Counted from the stretch's first letter, positions 18,120 through 27,225 are shown. The stretch: 64,000 nucleotides of DNA from Cribrihabitans marinus (GCF_900109035.1 NZ_FNYD01000004.1:248001-312000); one strand, 5' to 3'. Notes: generated from the sequence alone by a model not told the origin. A program made the numbers and translations.

Positions 18120-19145
18120 TTGGCATCAGATACAAAACGCCCGCTCACCCTCCGCGATGTTTCCGAGGCGTCCGGGGTTTCGGAAATGACCGTGAGCCGT
18201 GTTCTGCGCAATCGCGGCGACGTTTCCGAAGCCACCCGCGCCCGCGTCCTGGAGGCGGCAAAGGAGCTGGGATACGTACCCAACAAGATCGCGGGCGCCC
18301 TGGCCTCCAGCCGGGTGAACCTGGTTGCGGTGATCATCCCGTCGCTGTCCAACATGGTCTTTCCCGAGGTCCTGACCGGGATCAACCAGGTGCTCGAGAA
18401 CACTGATCTTCAGCCGGTGGTCGGCGTCACCGACTATCTGCCGGAGAAAGAGGAAAAAGTGCTCTACGAGATGCTGTCCTGGCGTCCCTCGGGCGTCATC
18501 ATCGCCGGGCTGGAGCATTCCGATGCCAGCCGCGCCATGCTGCAGGCCGCGGGCATTCCCGTGGTCGAGATCATGGACACCGACGGCAAGCCGGTCGATG
18601 CGATGGTGGGGATCTCGCATCGCCGGGCGGGGCGCGAGATGGCGCAGGCGATCCTCAAGGCGGGCTATGGCCGGATCGGCTTCATGGGCACCAAGATGCC
18701 GCTGGACCACCGGGCGCGGAAGCGGTTCGAGGGGTTCACCGAGGTTCTGGCCAAGAACGGGATCGAGATCGAAGACCGGGATTTCTACTCCGGCGGCTCG
18801 GCGCTGGCCAAGGGGCGCGAGATGACGCAGGCCATGCTGGAACGCTCGCCGGATCTGGATTTTCTCTACTATTCCAACGATATGATCGGTGCCGGAGGGC
18901 TGCTCTACCTGCTGGAACAGGGCGTGGACATTCCCGGCCAGATCGGGCTGGCCGGGTTCAACGATGTCGAACTGCTGCAAGGATTGCCGCGCCGGCTGGC
19001 GACGATGGATGCCTGCCGGCTGGAGATCGGGCGCACCGCCGCCGAGATCATCGCGACCCGCCTGGAAGACCCGGAGACCGGGATCGAGACGCAGGTGACG
19101 CTGGCCCCCAAGATCAGCTATGGCGACACGCTGAAGCGGCGCTGA
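18120..19145 (+). CDS. LacI-family transcriptional regulator
   Basis: Regulator of 341 aa: N-terminal helix-turn-helix 'LRDVSEASGVSEMTVSRVLR' with hinge 'LGYVPNKIAGALAS', then a sugar-binding-like effector domain ending 'APKISYGDTLKRR'. Start is TTG at 18120 behind 'gcaggaaatccc'. The sequence is of the GntR/gluconate-regulator type, but no sugar genes adjoin it; the next gene is a DNA repair protein 4 bases downstream. Its targets are probably elsewhere. It differs clearly from the other LacI protein in the window at 28720. Confidence 0.88.
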   Translation: MASDTKRPLTLRDVSEASGVSEMTVSRVLRNRGDVSEATRARVLEAAKELGYVPNKIAGALASSRVNLVAVIIPSLSNMVFPEVLTGINQVLENTDLQPVVGVTDYLPEKEEKVLYEMLSWRPSGVIIAGLEHSDASRAMLQAAGIPVVEIMDTDGKPVDAMVGISHRRAGREMAQAILKAGYGRIGFMGTKMPLDHRARKRFEGFTEVLAKNGIEIEDRDFYSGGSALAKGREMTQAMLERSPDLDFLYYSNDMIGAGGLLYLLEQGVDIPGQIGLAGFNDVELLQGLPRRLATMDACRLEIGRTAAEIIATRLEDPETGIETQVTLAPKISYGDTLKRR

Positions 19146-19149
19146 CCCG

Positions 19150-20364
19150 GTGGCCGTGCAACGTCTGGACAATGCGGCGGCCCGGGCCCTGTTCCTGGAC
19201 CGGCACGCCCTGGCCGAACAACCCGCCGGGCCGGCCAAGGGGGACGCCCTGCTGGAGTTGATTCACCGGCTCGGCTTCGTCCAACTCGACAGCATCAACA
19301 CCGTCGCGCGCGCGCATGACATGATCCTGTTCTCGCGTCGCCCGACCTATCGCGCGCGCAACCTCAAAAGGCTCTACGAAGTCGATCGGACCTTGTTCGA
19401 GCATTGGACCCATGATGCCGCGGTGATCCCGATGGCATTCTACCCGCAGTGGCACCTGCGCTTTCGCCGCGATGCCGACCTGCTCAAGGCGCGGTGGAAG
19501 AACTGGCGCCGCGACGGGTTCGAAGAGCGGTTCGAGGCGGTCCTGCGTCGCATCCGCGACCACGGCCCGGTCAGCTCGTCCGATGTGGGCAGCGACGAGC
19601 GGAAAGGCTCGGGCGGCTGGTGGGACTGGCATCCGTCCAAGACCGCGCTGGAATATCTGTGGCGCTCCGGTGCATTGACCGTTGTCGGGCGCGAGGGGTT
19701 TCGAAAGGTCTATGACCTGACCGAGCGGGTGATCGAGGCGGATCTCTGTCCCGGTGCACTGCCCTGCGACGAGGGGGCGACGGTGGACTGGCTGTGCAAT
19801 GCCGCACTGGACCGGCTGGGCTTTGCGACATCGGGCGAGATTGCGGCCTTCTGGGACACCGTGCGCCCGGACGAGGCCAAGCCCTGGTGTGAGCGCGCGC
19901 TGGCGCGGGGTGAGGTCGAACGCATCGCCGTGACCTGTGCCGACGGGTCGGACCGGCCGTGCCTTGCCCGGTTCGATGCCGTCGAAGCGGCCGACCGCGC
20001 GCGCCCCGCACCGGGCCGGATACGCGTGCTGAGCCCCTTCGATCCGGCGCTGCGGGACCGGGCGCGGGCCGAGCGGCTGTTCGGGTTTCACTACCGGATC
20101 GAGGTCTTCGTGCCCGAGGCGAAACGCAAATACGGCTATTACGTCTTTCCGCTGATGGAGCGCGACCGCCTGATCGGGCGGATCGACATGAAGGCCCGGC
20201 GCGACGCGGGCGTTCTGCAGGTGCGCGCGTTGTGGCCCGAACGCGGTATCAGGTGGTCGCCCGCACGCACGCGCCGGCTCGAGGCGGAACTGGACCGGGT
20301 GCGCCGCTTTGCCGGGTTGGACGATGTCGGGTTCGATGCGGGCTGGCTGCGCGACGCGCTTTAG
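19150..20364 (+). CDS. YcaQ/AlkX-type DNA glycosylase (winged-helix protein)
   Basis: Member of the HTH_42/AlkZ superfamily of DNA glycosylases that unhook alkylated or crosslinked bases, 404 aa. The catalytic region reads 'GFVQLDSINTVARAHDMILFSR': a Q-x-D motif (Gln45, Asp47), which marks the YcaQ/AlkX branch rather than the Q-x-Q of AlkZ. The C-terminal winged-helix part has 'KYGYYVFPLMERDRLIGRID'. Starts 4 bases after the LacI gene stop. Repair function is inferred from the family. Confidence 0.85.
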   Translation: MAVQRLDNAAARALFLDRHALAEQPAGPAKGDALLELIHRLGFVQLDSINTVARAHDMILFSRRPTYRARNLKRLYEVDRTLFEHWTHDAAVIPMAFYPQWHLRFRRDADLLKARWKNWRRDGFEERFEAVLRRIRDHGPVSSSDVGSDERKGSGGWWDWHPSKTALEYLWRSGALTVVGREGFRKVYDLTERVIEADLCPGALPCDEGATVDWLCNAALDRLGFATSGEIAAFWDTVRPDEAKPWCERALARGEVERIAVTCADGSDRPCLARFDAVEAADRARPAPGRIRVLSPFDPALRDRARAERLFGFHYRIEVFVPEAKRKYGYYVFPLMERDRLIGRIDMKARRDAGVLQVRALWPERGIRWSPARTRRLEAELDRVRRFAGLDDVGFDAGWLRDAL

Positions 20365-20537
20365 CCGTTGTCGCGCTTGCGGGACAGGACGAGGTCGGGC
20401 AGCACCAGGGTCTCGATCAACGCCTCGCACAGACCGACGCAATCGGTGCAGCCCACGCAGGGGCCCTGCAGCCCATAGATCTCGGTCGCCAGCGCGTCGG
20501 CGTTCCGGGTGTCGGTTTTTCCACGGTCGATCTGCAT
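20361..20537 (-). CDS. Small four-cysteine protein, possible Fe-S or zinc binder
   Basis: Short gene of 58 codons from the ATG at 20537; in-frame starts at 20570 (ATG) and 20609 (TTG) are also possible. Near the middle is a cluster C-x2-C-x2-C-x3-C ('CVGCTDCVGLC'), the spacing of a ferredoxin-type 4Fe-4S ligand set but with Glu instead of the usual Pro after the last Cys. The remainder is hydrophilic with a hydrophobic helix 'ALIETLVLPDLVL'. Its 3' end overlaps the glycosylase gene by 4 bases in convergent orientation. I do not recognise the family; metal binding is inferred from spacing only. Confidence 0.6.
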   Translation of the reverse strand: MQIDRGKTDTRNADALATEIYGLQGPCVGCTDCVGLCEALIETLVLPDLVLSRKRDNG

Positions 20538-20636
20538 TTTCTTTCGGTCCGAGCCCCTCTCTGAAATCATAAAATCCGTCAGCGAACCGAGTCGGTCAAT
20601 GCCCTGCAAGTCACGTTTTGTTACCTGACCGCCGGA

Positions 20637-21335
20637 TCAGGCGGGTTCGCCCAGCATCAATTCGACCGGATCGAGCCCGTCCACCACGCCCCGCAAGCGG
20701 TCGCCGGGCCGGACCGGGCCGACACCTGCCGGCGTTCCGGTCAGGATCAGGTCGCCGGGGCGCAGGTGGTAGAATCCGGACAAATGGGCCAGGATCTCGT
20801 CGATTGTCCAAACCAGCTCGGACAGGGTCGCCGCCTGGCGCTCCTCTCCGTTCACGCTCAGGCGAATTGCAGTGTCGCCGCGCGGCTGCCAGTCGGCGGC
20901 GGGTGTCAGCGGGCCGAACACCGCGCCATTCTCGACATCCTTGCCCAGATCCCAGGGCCGCTGCTTCTTGCGCTCGCGGATCTGCAGGTCGCGCCGGGTC
21001 ATATCGAGCGCGCAGCCATATCCGAAAACGGCCCTGCCGGCCTCGGCCCTATCCGCTTGAAACAATTGGCGCCCCACGGCCACGGCAAGCTCCATCTCGT
21101 GGTGGTAATCCTCGGTGCCGGGAGGATAGGACGCCACGGTTCCGCTCAGCACCGCGTTGGCCGCCGATTTGGTGAAATAGAACGGCGCCTCACGGTCGAC
21201 CTCGACGCCCATCTCGGCGGCATGCGCGGCATAGTTCCGGCCCACGCAGAAGATCCGGCCGATCGGATAGGTGGCAGTCTCGCCACGGACGGGGATACCC
21301 GGGATGTCGGGCAGCGGGAACAGCGGTCGGGCCAT
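20637..21335 (-). CDS. Fumarylacetoacetate hydrolase family protein
   Basis: Metal-dependent hydrolase/decarboxylase fold of 232 aa. Landmarks are 'IFCVGRNYAAHAAEMG', the metal-ligand region 'DYHHEMELAVAVGR', 'GYGCALDMTRRDLQ', and 'LILTGTPAGVGPVRPGD'. Close relatives act as fumarylpyruvate or acylpyruvate hydrolases in aromatic-compound breakdown; the exact substrate is open. The start ATG at 21335 has a strong ribosome-binding site (ccggaggatccac), which rules out the longer in-frame start at 21401. Confidence 0.9.
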   Translation of the reverse strand: MARPLFPLPDIPGIPVRGETATYPIGRIFCVGRNYAAHAAEMGVEVDREAPFYFTKSAANAVLSGTVASYPPGTEDYHHEMELAVAVGRQLFQADRAEAGRAVFGYGCALDMTRRDLQIRERKKQRPWDLGKDVENGAVFGPLTPAADWQPRGDTAIRLSVNGEERQAATLSELVWTIDEILAHLSGFYHLRPGDLILTGTPAGVGPVRPGDRLRGVVDGLDPVELMLGEPA

Positions 21336-21556
21336 GTGGATCCTCCGGTATCTCGGTGTGGCGACTGTGGGTCGTGTCGTGGCTCGGAGCAAGCCCGCCA
21401 AGCTGCATCGTCAAAGGCACGGCACCGAATCACCTGGCAACCACCTGACGGCTCATTCACGCGATCAGGCCCATTCCGGCGGAAATCTGCCGCTTTCGAA
21501 CAACAACCTAGGATTGTATCGGCATAAATCCGCGCAATTTCCAAGGAGTAACCTCG

Positions 21557-21754
21557 ATGCAAAGGTTATTCCTTGCACTCTGCTTTCCGATCGCTCTTTG
21601 TGGGATCAGACGATTGCTCGGGCTGTCGCATGCCGGTTCGACCGGTGACGGTAGTCAGAGTAAAATCCTTCGGGGCGTTGTTTGCGGGACTATCCCCCAG
21701 ATACCCGCGGACGTTCATACGGGGCTTATTTTTCGGCCCCGTCTCGCGCCCTGA
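21557..21754 (+). CDS. Possible small protein (65 aa), unrecognised
   Basis: Short reading frame with a well-placed ribosome-binding site (aaggag, 8 bases before ATG). The first 15 residues ('MQRLFLALCFPIALC') are hydrophobic like a short signal or lipoprotein leader, but the rest has no recognisable motif and its codon use is unlike the neighbours. A strong terminator follows 69 bases after the stop. A second overlapping frame (21573-21953) runs through the terminator. The gene may be genuine, frameshifted, or only the leader part of a non-coding RNA. Confidence 0.3.
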   Translation: MQRLFLALCFPIALCGIRRLLGLSHAGSTGDGSQSKILRGVVCGTIPQIPADVHTGLIFRPRLAP

Positions 21755-21822
21755 GGCTGCGGTGCTTCGGATCCGTCCGTCGTACCGCTTGCCAGGCACA
21801 GCAGCTACACCCGGCCTGGTCG

Positions 21823-21864
21823 CCCGCCGGAGAGAACCCCCCTCCTCTCCGGCGGGACTTTTTT
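21823..21864 (+). terminator. Strong Rho-independent terminator
   Basis: A 12-bp perfect stem (21823-21834 with 21845-21856), a 10-base loop, then 'ac' and six T. Orientation is plus strand only: no T-run lies on the minus side, so it does not serve aglK, which ends at 21950. Confidence 0.85.
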
Positions 21865-21949
21865 GTCCCTGGATACCGGCAGCGCATGAAAAAAGCGGAG
21901 CGCCGATGACGCGCCGCCCAGGTCTCCGTACCCGATTATTCCCGTCCGC

Positions 21950-23041
21950 CTAGTTCGCCCGGCGCATCGAGTGCCCGTCGTGGAACAAATGCACCTTGTC
22001 CGGATCCGCCGTCAGTTTCACGGTTTCGCCGCGCAGCCCCTTCTGGATGCCCGGCAGCTTTGCGATCATGCCCGGTTCCGCGCCATCGGCATCGAAATAG
22101 AGCAGCGTCACCTCGCCCAGCGCCTCGGTGATGTCCACCTTCCCCGAGAAGATGTGCTGCCCCTCGGTCGGTGCGAAATCCTCGGGGCGGACGCCGATAT
22201 TGACCGTCTTGCCCTTGTCGCCCTCGGTGGTCGGAATCGCCGACACCGCAACCCCGCCATCGGCCAGCTCGACGGTTGTCGTCTCGCCCGTGCCGGTGAT
22301 CTTGCCGGGCAGCAGGTTCATCGACGGCGAGCCGATGAACTGGGCCACGAATTCGTTTTCCGGGCGCTCATAGAGCTCGAGCGGGCTGCCGACCTGCGCG
22401 ATGCCCTTGTTGGCCAGCACCACGATCCGGCTGGCCAGGGTCATCGCCTCGACCTGGTCATGCGTCACGTAGATCATGGTGCGGTCCGGCATCGCCTCCT
22501 TGAGACGCGCGATCTCGATCCGGGTAGCGACCCGAAGGGCGGCGTCCAGGTTCGAGAGCGGCTCGTCGAACAGATAGACCTTGGGATCGCGCACGATCGA
22601 CCGACCGATCGCCACCCGCTGCCTCTGGCCGCCCGACAGCGCCTTGGGCAGCCGGTCCAGATACGGGTCGAGCTGCAGCACCTTGGCCGCCTTGTCCACG
22701 GCCTCGTCGATCTCGGCCTGCGATTTCTTGGCCAGTCTCAGGGCAAAGGACATGTTCTCGCGCACCGTCATGTGCGGGTAGAGCGCATAGGACTGGAACA
22801 CCATCGCGATCCCGCGCTGGGCGGGCGGCACGTCGTTCATGACCTGCCCGTCGATCTGCAGCTCGCCGCCGGTGATCTGTTCCAGACCCGCGATCATCCG
22901 CAGCAGGGTGGACTTGCCGCAGCCCGAAGGGCCAACGAAGACGATCAGTTCGCCGGTGTCGATATCGAGGTTGATATCCTTCAGCACGCTCACCGAACCG
23001 CCATAGGTCTTGTCGACGCCTGTCAGCTTGAGATTGGCCAT
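21950..23041 (-). CDS. aglK: Alpha-glucoside ABC transporter ATPase (MalK/UgpC type)
   Basis: Cytoplasmic ATPase of 363 aa energising sugar uptake. It has Walker A 'GPSGCGKST', signature 'LSGGQRQR', Walker B 'VYLFDEPLSNLDAALR' and H-loop 'VTHDQVEAM', followed by the C-terminal OB-fold (TOBE) domain from about residue 240 with 'NIGVRPEDF'. Start at 23041 is supported by 'aagggacaggg' directly upstream. Last gene of the minus-strand run aglE-F-G-A-K, 13 bases after the glucosidase gene, hence the symbol; MalK-type ATPases can serve several sugar importers. Confidence 0.9.
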   Translation of the reverse strand: MANLKLTGVDKTYGGSVSVLKDINLDIDTGELIVFVGPSGCGKSTLLRMIAGLEQITGGELQIDGQVMNDVPPAQRGIAMVFQSYALYPHMTVRENMSFALRLAKKSQAEIDEAVDKAAKVLQLDPYLDRLPKALSGGQRQRVAIGRSIVRDPKVYLFDEPLSNLDAALRVATRIEIARLKEAMPDRTMIYVTHDQVEAMTLASRIVVLANKGIAQVGSPLELYERPENEFVAQFIGSPSMNLLPGKITGTGETTTVELADGGVAVSAIPTTEGDKGKTVNIGVRPEDFAPTEGQHIFSGKVDITEALGEVTLLYFDADGAEPGMIAKLPGIQKGLRGETVKLTADPDKVHLFHDGHSMRRAN

Positions 23042-23054
23042 CCCTGTCCCTTTC

Positions 23055-24716
23055 CTAATGTTCGATTTGAACGGCAAGCGCCGGTTGCCACGGGCCCAGA
23101 TGCAGCTTGCCGTCCGGCGCCGGCGCCGCGCTGCCCAGCTCCAGCCCGACCTGGTGCCACTCGCCCTGGGGCATATCCATCACCGCGGGCTCGCCGCTCA
23201 GGTTCACCGCGCAGAACAGCGTCTCGCGGCCGTGCCGGCGGACGAAATGCACGATGCTGCCCTCGTTTTCCAACCGGTCGTGGCTTCCCTTGGTCAGCGA
23301 CGCATGGGTATGCCGGAAGGCAATCGCCTTGCGATAGTGATGCAGCAGCGCGCCGGGATCGCGCTCCTGCGCGGCCACCGAGCGTTGCAGGTGATCGTGG
23401 CTGACCGGCAACCACGGAGAGCCCGCGCTGAAGCCGCCATTCTGGTTCGACGGCTCCCAGGGCATCGGTGTGCGACAGCCGTCGCGGCCCTTGTATTCCG
23501 GCCAGAACTCCTTGCCATAGGGGTCCTGCAGATCCTCGAAGGCGACATCCGCCTCGGGCAGGCCCAGCTCTTCGCCCTGATAGAGGCAGACCGAGCCGCG
23601 CAGGCACATTTGAAGCGTGCACAGCGCCCGCAGGGCGGCCGGGTTCAGATCCCACCGGGTCGCGTGGCGCGCAACATCATGGTTCGAGAAGGCCCAGCAG
23701 GCCCAACCATCCGCCGCCGCCTCGTCGGTGCGGCGCAGCACCTCGATCACCCGCGCCGCGGTCGGTTTGGTCTTGGACAGGAACTCGAAGCTATAGCACA
23801 TCTGCACCTTGTCGTTGCCCGATGTGTATTCGCCCATGATCTCCAGCCCGCGCTGGGCGTCGCCCACCTCGCCCACGGCCGCGGCCGCCGGGTATTCCTC
23901 GAGCACCGCGCGGAACCGGCGCAGGAAGTCCAGGTTCTCGGGGCGGTTCTTGGAATAGATGTGCTCCTGGTGGTTATAGGGGTTCACGCTGGGCGCGATG
24001 GAATCGTCGCGCCGCTCAGGCTCCAGCGCGGGATTGTCGCGCAGCTGGTCGTCGTGGAAATAGAAGTTGATCGTGTCCAGCCGGAAGCCGTCGACGCCCC
24101 GGTCCAGCCAGAACCGCGCGACGTTCAACAACGCGTCCTGAACCTGCGGGTTGTGAAAGTTCAGGTCGGGTTGCGAGGTCAGGAAGTTGTGCAGGTAATA
24201 CTGCTCGCGCCGGGAATCCCAGTGCCAGGCCGACCCGCCGAAGATCGACAGCCAGTTGTTGGGCGGCGTGCCATCGGGCTTGGGGTCGGCCCAGACATAC
24301 CAGTCCGCCTTGGGATTATCCCGCGACGCGCGGCTTTCGATGAACCAGGGGTGCTGGTCCGAGGTATGCGACAGCACCAGGTCGATCATCACCCGCAACC
24401 CGTGCGAATGGGCGGCACTGACCAGCGAATCGAAATCCGCCAGGCTGCCGAACATCGGATCGACGTCGCAATAGTCGCTCACGTCATAGCCGAAATCCTT
24501 CATCGGCGAAGTGAAGAAAGGCGACACCCAGATCGCATCCACGCCGAGCGAGGCGATATGCGGCAGACGGTTGGCGATCCCCAGCAGATCGCCGATTCCG
24601 TCCCCGTTATTGTCCTGGAAGCTGCGCGGATAGATCTGGTAGATCACCGCGCCGCGCCACCAGTCCTTGTCCGGCGTAAGTTGTGCGGGCATGTCGAATT
24701 CCGCCTTGATGTTCAT
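23055..24716 (-). CDS. aglA: Alpha-glucosidase, glycoside hydrolase family 13
   Basis: Cytoplasmic alpha-1,4-glucosidase of 553 aa; no signal peptide is seen, fitting uptake of intact disaccharide. GH13 regions are all present: 'GVDAIWVSPFF', 'DLVLSHTSDQHPWF', nucleophile Asp214 in 'DGFRLDTINF', acid/base Glu283 in 'AVGEVGD', and transition-state stabiliser Asp347 in 'FSNHDVAR'. It lies between the permease and ATPase genes with spacings of 9 and 13 bases, so imported maltose, sucrose or trehalose-like glucosides are probably cleaved by this enzyme. Confidence 0.93.
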   Translation of the reverse strand: MNIKAEFDMPAQLTPDKDWWRGAVIYQIYPRSFQDNNGDGIGDLLGIANRLPHIASLGVDAIWVSPFFTSPMKDFGYDVSDYCDVDPMFGSLADFDSLVSAAHSHGLRVMIDLVLSHTSDQHPWFIESRASRDNPKADWYVWADPKPDGTPPNNWLSIFGGSAWHWDSRREQYYLHNFLTSQPDLNFHNPQVQDALLNVARFWLDRGVDGFRLDTINFYFHDDQLRDNPALEPERRDDSIAPSVNPYNHQEHIYSKNRPENLDFLRRFRAVLEEYPAAAAVGEVGDAQRGLEIMGEYTSGNDKVQMCYSFEFLSKTKPTAARVIEVLRRTDEAAADGWACWAFSNHDVARHATRWDLNPAALRALCTLQMCLRGSVCLYQGEELGLPEADVAFEDLQDPYGKEFWPEYKGRDGCRTPMPWEPSNQNGGFSAGSPWLPVSHDHLQRSVAAQERDPGALLHHYRKAIAFRHTHASLTKGSHDRLENEGSIVHFVRRHGRETLFCAVNLSGEPAVMDMPQGEWHQVGLELGSAAPAPDGKLHLGPWQPALAVQIEH

Positions 24717-24725
24717 TGTCAGTCC

Positions 24726-25886
24726 CTATTTCACCGACCCGGCCAGCAGGCCGCGGACCAGGTATTTCTGCATTGCGAAGAAGACCGCGAGCGGCACCGC
24801 GATCGACACGAAGGCCGCGGTGGCGAGGATTTCCCAATTGCCGCCGCGGGTGCCCAAAAGCTCCACGATCTGCGCCGTCATCACGGTTGTCTGCCCGGTG
24901 GCGTCGATCAGGAACACCTTGGCGACCAGCAGGTCGTTCCAGGTCCACAGGAACTGGAAGATCGCGAAGGAGGCCAGCGCCGGAAAGCTGAGCGGCAGGA
25001 TGATCTTGGTGAAGATCTGGAATTCGGTCGCCCCGTCCACCCGCGCGTTCTCGATGATGTCGCGCGGCAGGCCGACCATGTAGTTGCGCAAGAGGTAGAC
25101 CGCCAATGGCAGGCCGAACCCCGTATGCGCCAGCCAGACGCCCAGATATCCCTTGCCGATGCCGATCCCCAGATGCAGACGCAGCAGCGGGATCAGCGCC
25201 AGTTGCAGCGGCACCACCAGCAGGCCGACAACGCAGGCGATCAGCAGGGCCCGGCCCGGGAAGTCCATCCAGGCCAGCGCATAGGCCGCAAAGGCCGCCA
25301 CGACGATCGGGATGATCGTCGCCGGGATGGTCACCGTCAGCGTGTTGAAGAACGCCTTGGCCATGCTGTCCGTGGCGTCGCCCGACAGCAGCACCTGCCG
25401 ATAGTTCTCCAGCGTGAAGTCCGGCGGCGCGGTGATCGAGACGAACACCCGCTGGCCGCGGCCCGAGATCTGATCGTCGTCGCCGCGCCACTCGTAGCCG
25501 CCATCGGCCATGAGCGTGAGGCTTTCGCCCTCACCCAGGTCGGCGGTCTCGCCGGGCTCATAAGCGGCCACGTCCCGCGACGAGGTACCCCAGGCGCGGA
25601 TGTCGGTCTGGGTGCCGTGATCGCTGTCGTCAAAGATGTTGCCCGACACTACGAACCCGTCGCCATCGGCCACCCGGTTGTCCTCGGGATCGGCGGCGCG
25701 CAGTACCACATTCTGCTCGGTCGGAAAGATCGACGCCCACCAGCCCGAGCTGGAAATCTGGTCCGCCGTGCGGAAGGACGACACGAACAGTCCCACGGTC
25801 GGGAACAGCCAGAGCGCCACCAGCAGGGCCACCGAGATATGCACGGCCCATGTCAGGCTGGATTTGGTTCCTGCGATATTGTCCAT
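24726..25886 (-). CDS. aglG: Alpha-glucoside ABC transporter permease (MalG type)
   Basis: Inner-membrane subunit, 386 aa. An N-terminal membrane span is followed by a large periplasmic insertion (about 40-165) and then the five-helix permease core with the coupling loop 'DIIENARVDGATEFQIFTKIILPLSFPAL'. The periplasmic insertion is typical of AglG and accounts for its length over ordinary MalG proteins. It is 9 bases from aglA and 14 bases after aglF. Confidence 0.92.
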   Translation of the reverse strand: MDNIAGTKSSLTWAVHISVALLVALWLFPTVGLFVSSFRTADQISSSGWWASIFPTEQNVVLRAADPEDNRVADGDGFVVSGNIFDDSDHGTQTDIRAWGTSSRDVAAYEPGETADLGEGESLTLMADGGYEWRGDDDQISGRGQRVFVSITAPPDFTLENYRQVLLSGDATDSMAKAFFNTLTVTIPATIIPIVVAAFAAYALAWMDFPGRALLIACVVGLLVVPLQLALIPLLRLHLGIGIGKGYLGVWLAHTGFGLPLAVYLLRNYMVGLPRDIIENARVDGATEFQIFTKIILPLSFPALASFAIFQFLWTWNDLLVAKVFLIDATGQTTVMTAQIVELLGTRGGNWEILATAAFVSIAVPLAVFFAMQKYLVRGLLAGSVK

Positions 25887-25900
25887 CTCTCAGCCCTCGC

Positions 25901-27136
25901 TCAGCGCATTTCCTTGCGCGCGTTGTAGACGTTCCAGATCAGGATCGGTGAGACCAGGACCATGATGACGATGGCGCTGGCCGAGCCGACGCCCCAGTCG
26001 TTGGTGCGGAACAGCTTGTCATACATGTAGTTGGCCAGAACCTGCGTCTCCCACTGGCCGTTGGTCATGGCGAACACGATGTCGAAGATCTTGAGGACGA
26101 CCAGGGTAATCGTCGTCCAGACCACCACGATCGTGCCCATGATCTGCGGCAACTTGATCTTGAAGAAGATCTGCAGCGGGTTGGCGCCGTCGACGATCGC
26201 GGCCTCGATGGTCTCTTCGGGGATGCCGCGCAGCGCCGCCGACAGGATCACCATGGCAAAGCCGGTCTGGATCCAGATCAGCACCACCATCAGGAAGAAG
26301 TTGTTCCAGAACGGGATGGTCAGCCATTGCTGCGGCACACCGTATGGCAGGCTCGCGAACAGGGTCTCGACCACCGAGATCAGCGACAGCACCACCAGAT
26401 AGACCGAGGCCGCCGCGACCAGCACCCGCAGCGGAACGAAGCCCGCACCGCCGCCTTTTTCCCTGGAGTTCATGATCGGCTGCACGAAGATCCAGCCGAC
26501 ATAGGCGACAATTCCGGCAAAGCAGAGCAGGATCAGGATCGGCAGCAGCTTGAGGAACAGGAAACTGCCCGCGCCGCCCTCGAACTGCAGCCAGATCGCG
26601 TTCAGCACGCCGATCTGCGCCTGGTCCTCGGGGCGGGTGTCGTAGATCAGCTTGAAGATCACCGAAGCGCCGACGAACGAGATCGCCATCGGCATGAAGA
26701 TCAGCGACTTGGCCAGACTGCCCCATTTGATCCGGTCGGTCAGCTGCGCGGCCAGCAGGCCGAACGCGGTCGAGGCCGCCGGCACCACGATCAGCCACAG
26801 CATGTTGTTGCGCATGGCCTCCCAGAACTTGGGCTCGCTGAACATCTGTGAGTAATTGGCCAGCCCGACAAAGGCGCCGTCCTGGGTCCGGTCGGTCAGC
26901 GACAGGCGCAGGGTCTCGACCACAGGGTAGGCCAGGTAGAGCCCCAGCGCGAACAGCGCCGGAAACAGGAACAGCCAGGGGCGGACGATGTTGGCGCGGT
27001 TGATGTTGCGCCCCGCATTCGGCCCCCTGGCCGGGAACAGCACCCGGTCGAGCAGCTGGTTCGAGAGGTAGAAATACCCGATGCAGCCGCCGACACCGAT
27101 GATGATCGTCAATAAACCCTGAATCGCAGGATGCAT
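25901..27136 (-). CDS. aglF: Alpha-glucoside ABC transporter permease (MalF type)
   Basis: Inner-membrane subunit, 411 aa, with two extra N-terminal membrane segments before the permease core. The coupling loop reads 'EETIEAAIVDGANPLQIFFKIKLPQI'. 'NIVRPWLFLFPALFALGLYLAYPV' is typical of MalF-like proteins. It follows aglE after an 89-base gap that contains an 11-bp stem-loop, a common arrangement that lets the binding protein be made in excess of the membrane subunits. Confidence 0.92.
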   Translation of the reverse strand: MHPAIQGLLTIIIGVGGCIGYFYLSNQLLDRVLFPARGPNAGRNINRANIVRPWLFLFPALFALGLYLAYPVVETLRLSLTDRTQDGAFVGLANYSQMFSEPKFWEAMRNNMLWLIVVPAASTAFGLLAAQLTDRIKWGSLAKSLIFMPMAISFVGASVIFKLIYDTRPEDQAQIGVLNAIWLQFEGGAGSFLFLKLLPILILLCFAGIVAYVGWIFVQPIMNSREKGGGAGFVPLRVLVAAASVYLVVLSLISVVETLFASLPYGVPQQWLTIPFWNNFFLMVVLIWIQTGFAMVILSAALRGIPEETIEAAIVDGANPLQIFFKIKLPQIMGTIVVVWTTITLVVLKIFDIVFAMTNGQWETQVLANYMYDKLFRTNDWGVGSASAIVIMVLVSPILIWNVYNARKEMR

Positions 27137-27183
27137 GGCGCCCTCCCTGGAACTGGCTGGTATTGGTCAGAAACGTCAGTAAA

Positions 27184-27213
27184 CGGGATGGCCCATGAGG
27201 ACGGGCCATCCCG
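27184..27213 (-). terminator. Stem-loop between aglE and aglF (attenuator or mRNA stabiliser)
   Basis: Perfect 11-bp inverted repeat with an 8-base loop, 12 bases after the aglE stop codon. On the minus strand it is followed by only three T, so termination would be partial. Likely role (inference): protects or ends part of the aglE transcript so that binding protein exceeds permease. Confidence 0.6.
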
Positions 27214-27225
27214 GTCGGGCTGCGC

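Larger units (their letters stand above)
21336..21949 (+). other. 614-base gene-poor region with probable plus-strand transcript
   Basis: Stretch without a convincing conserved gene between the divergent FAH gene and the aglK 3' end. It looks less GC-rich than its surroundings, holds one short reading frame with a good ribosome-binding site (21557-21754), and ends in a strong intrinsic terminator on the plus strand (21823-21864). No plus-strand gene upstream needs that terminator, so a short transcript (small mRNA or regulatory RNA) probably starts inside the region. No clear promoter was found. Confidence 0.45.
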
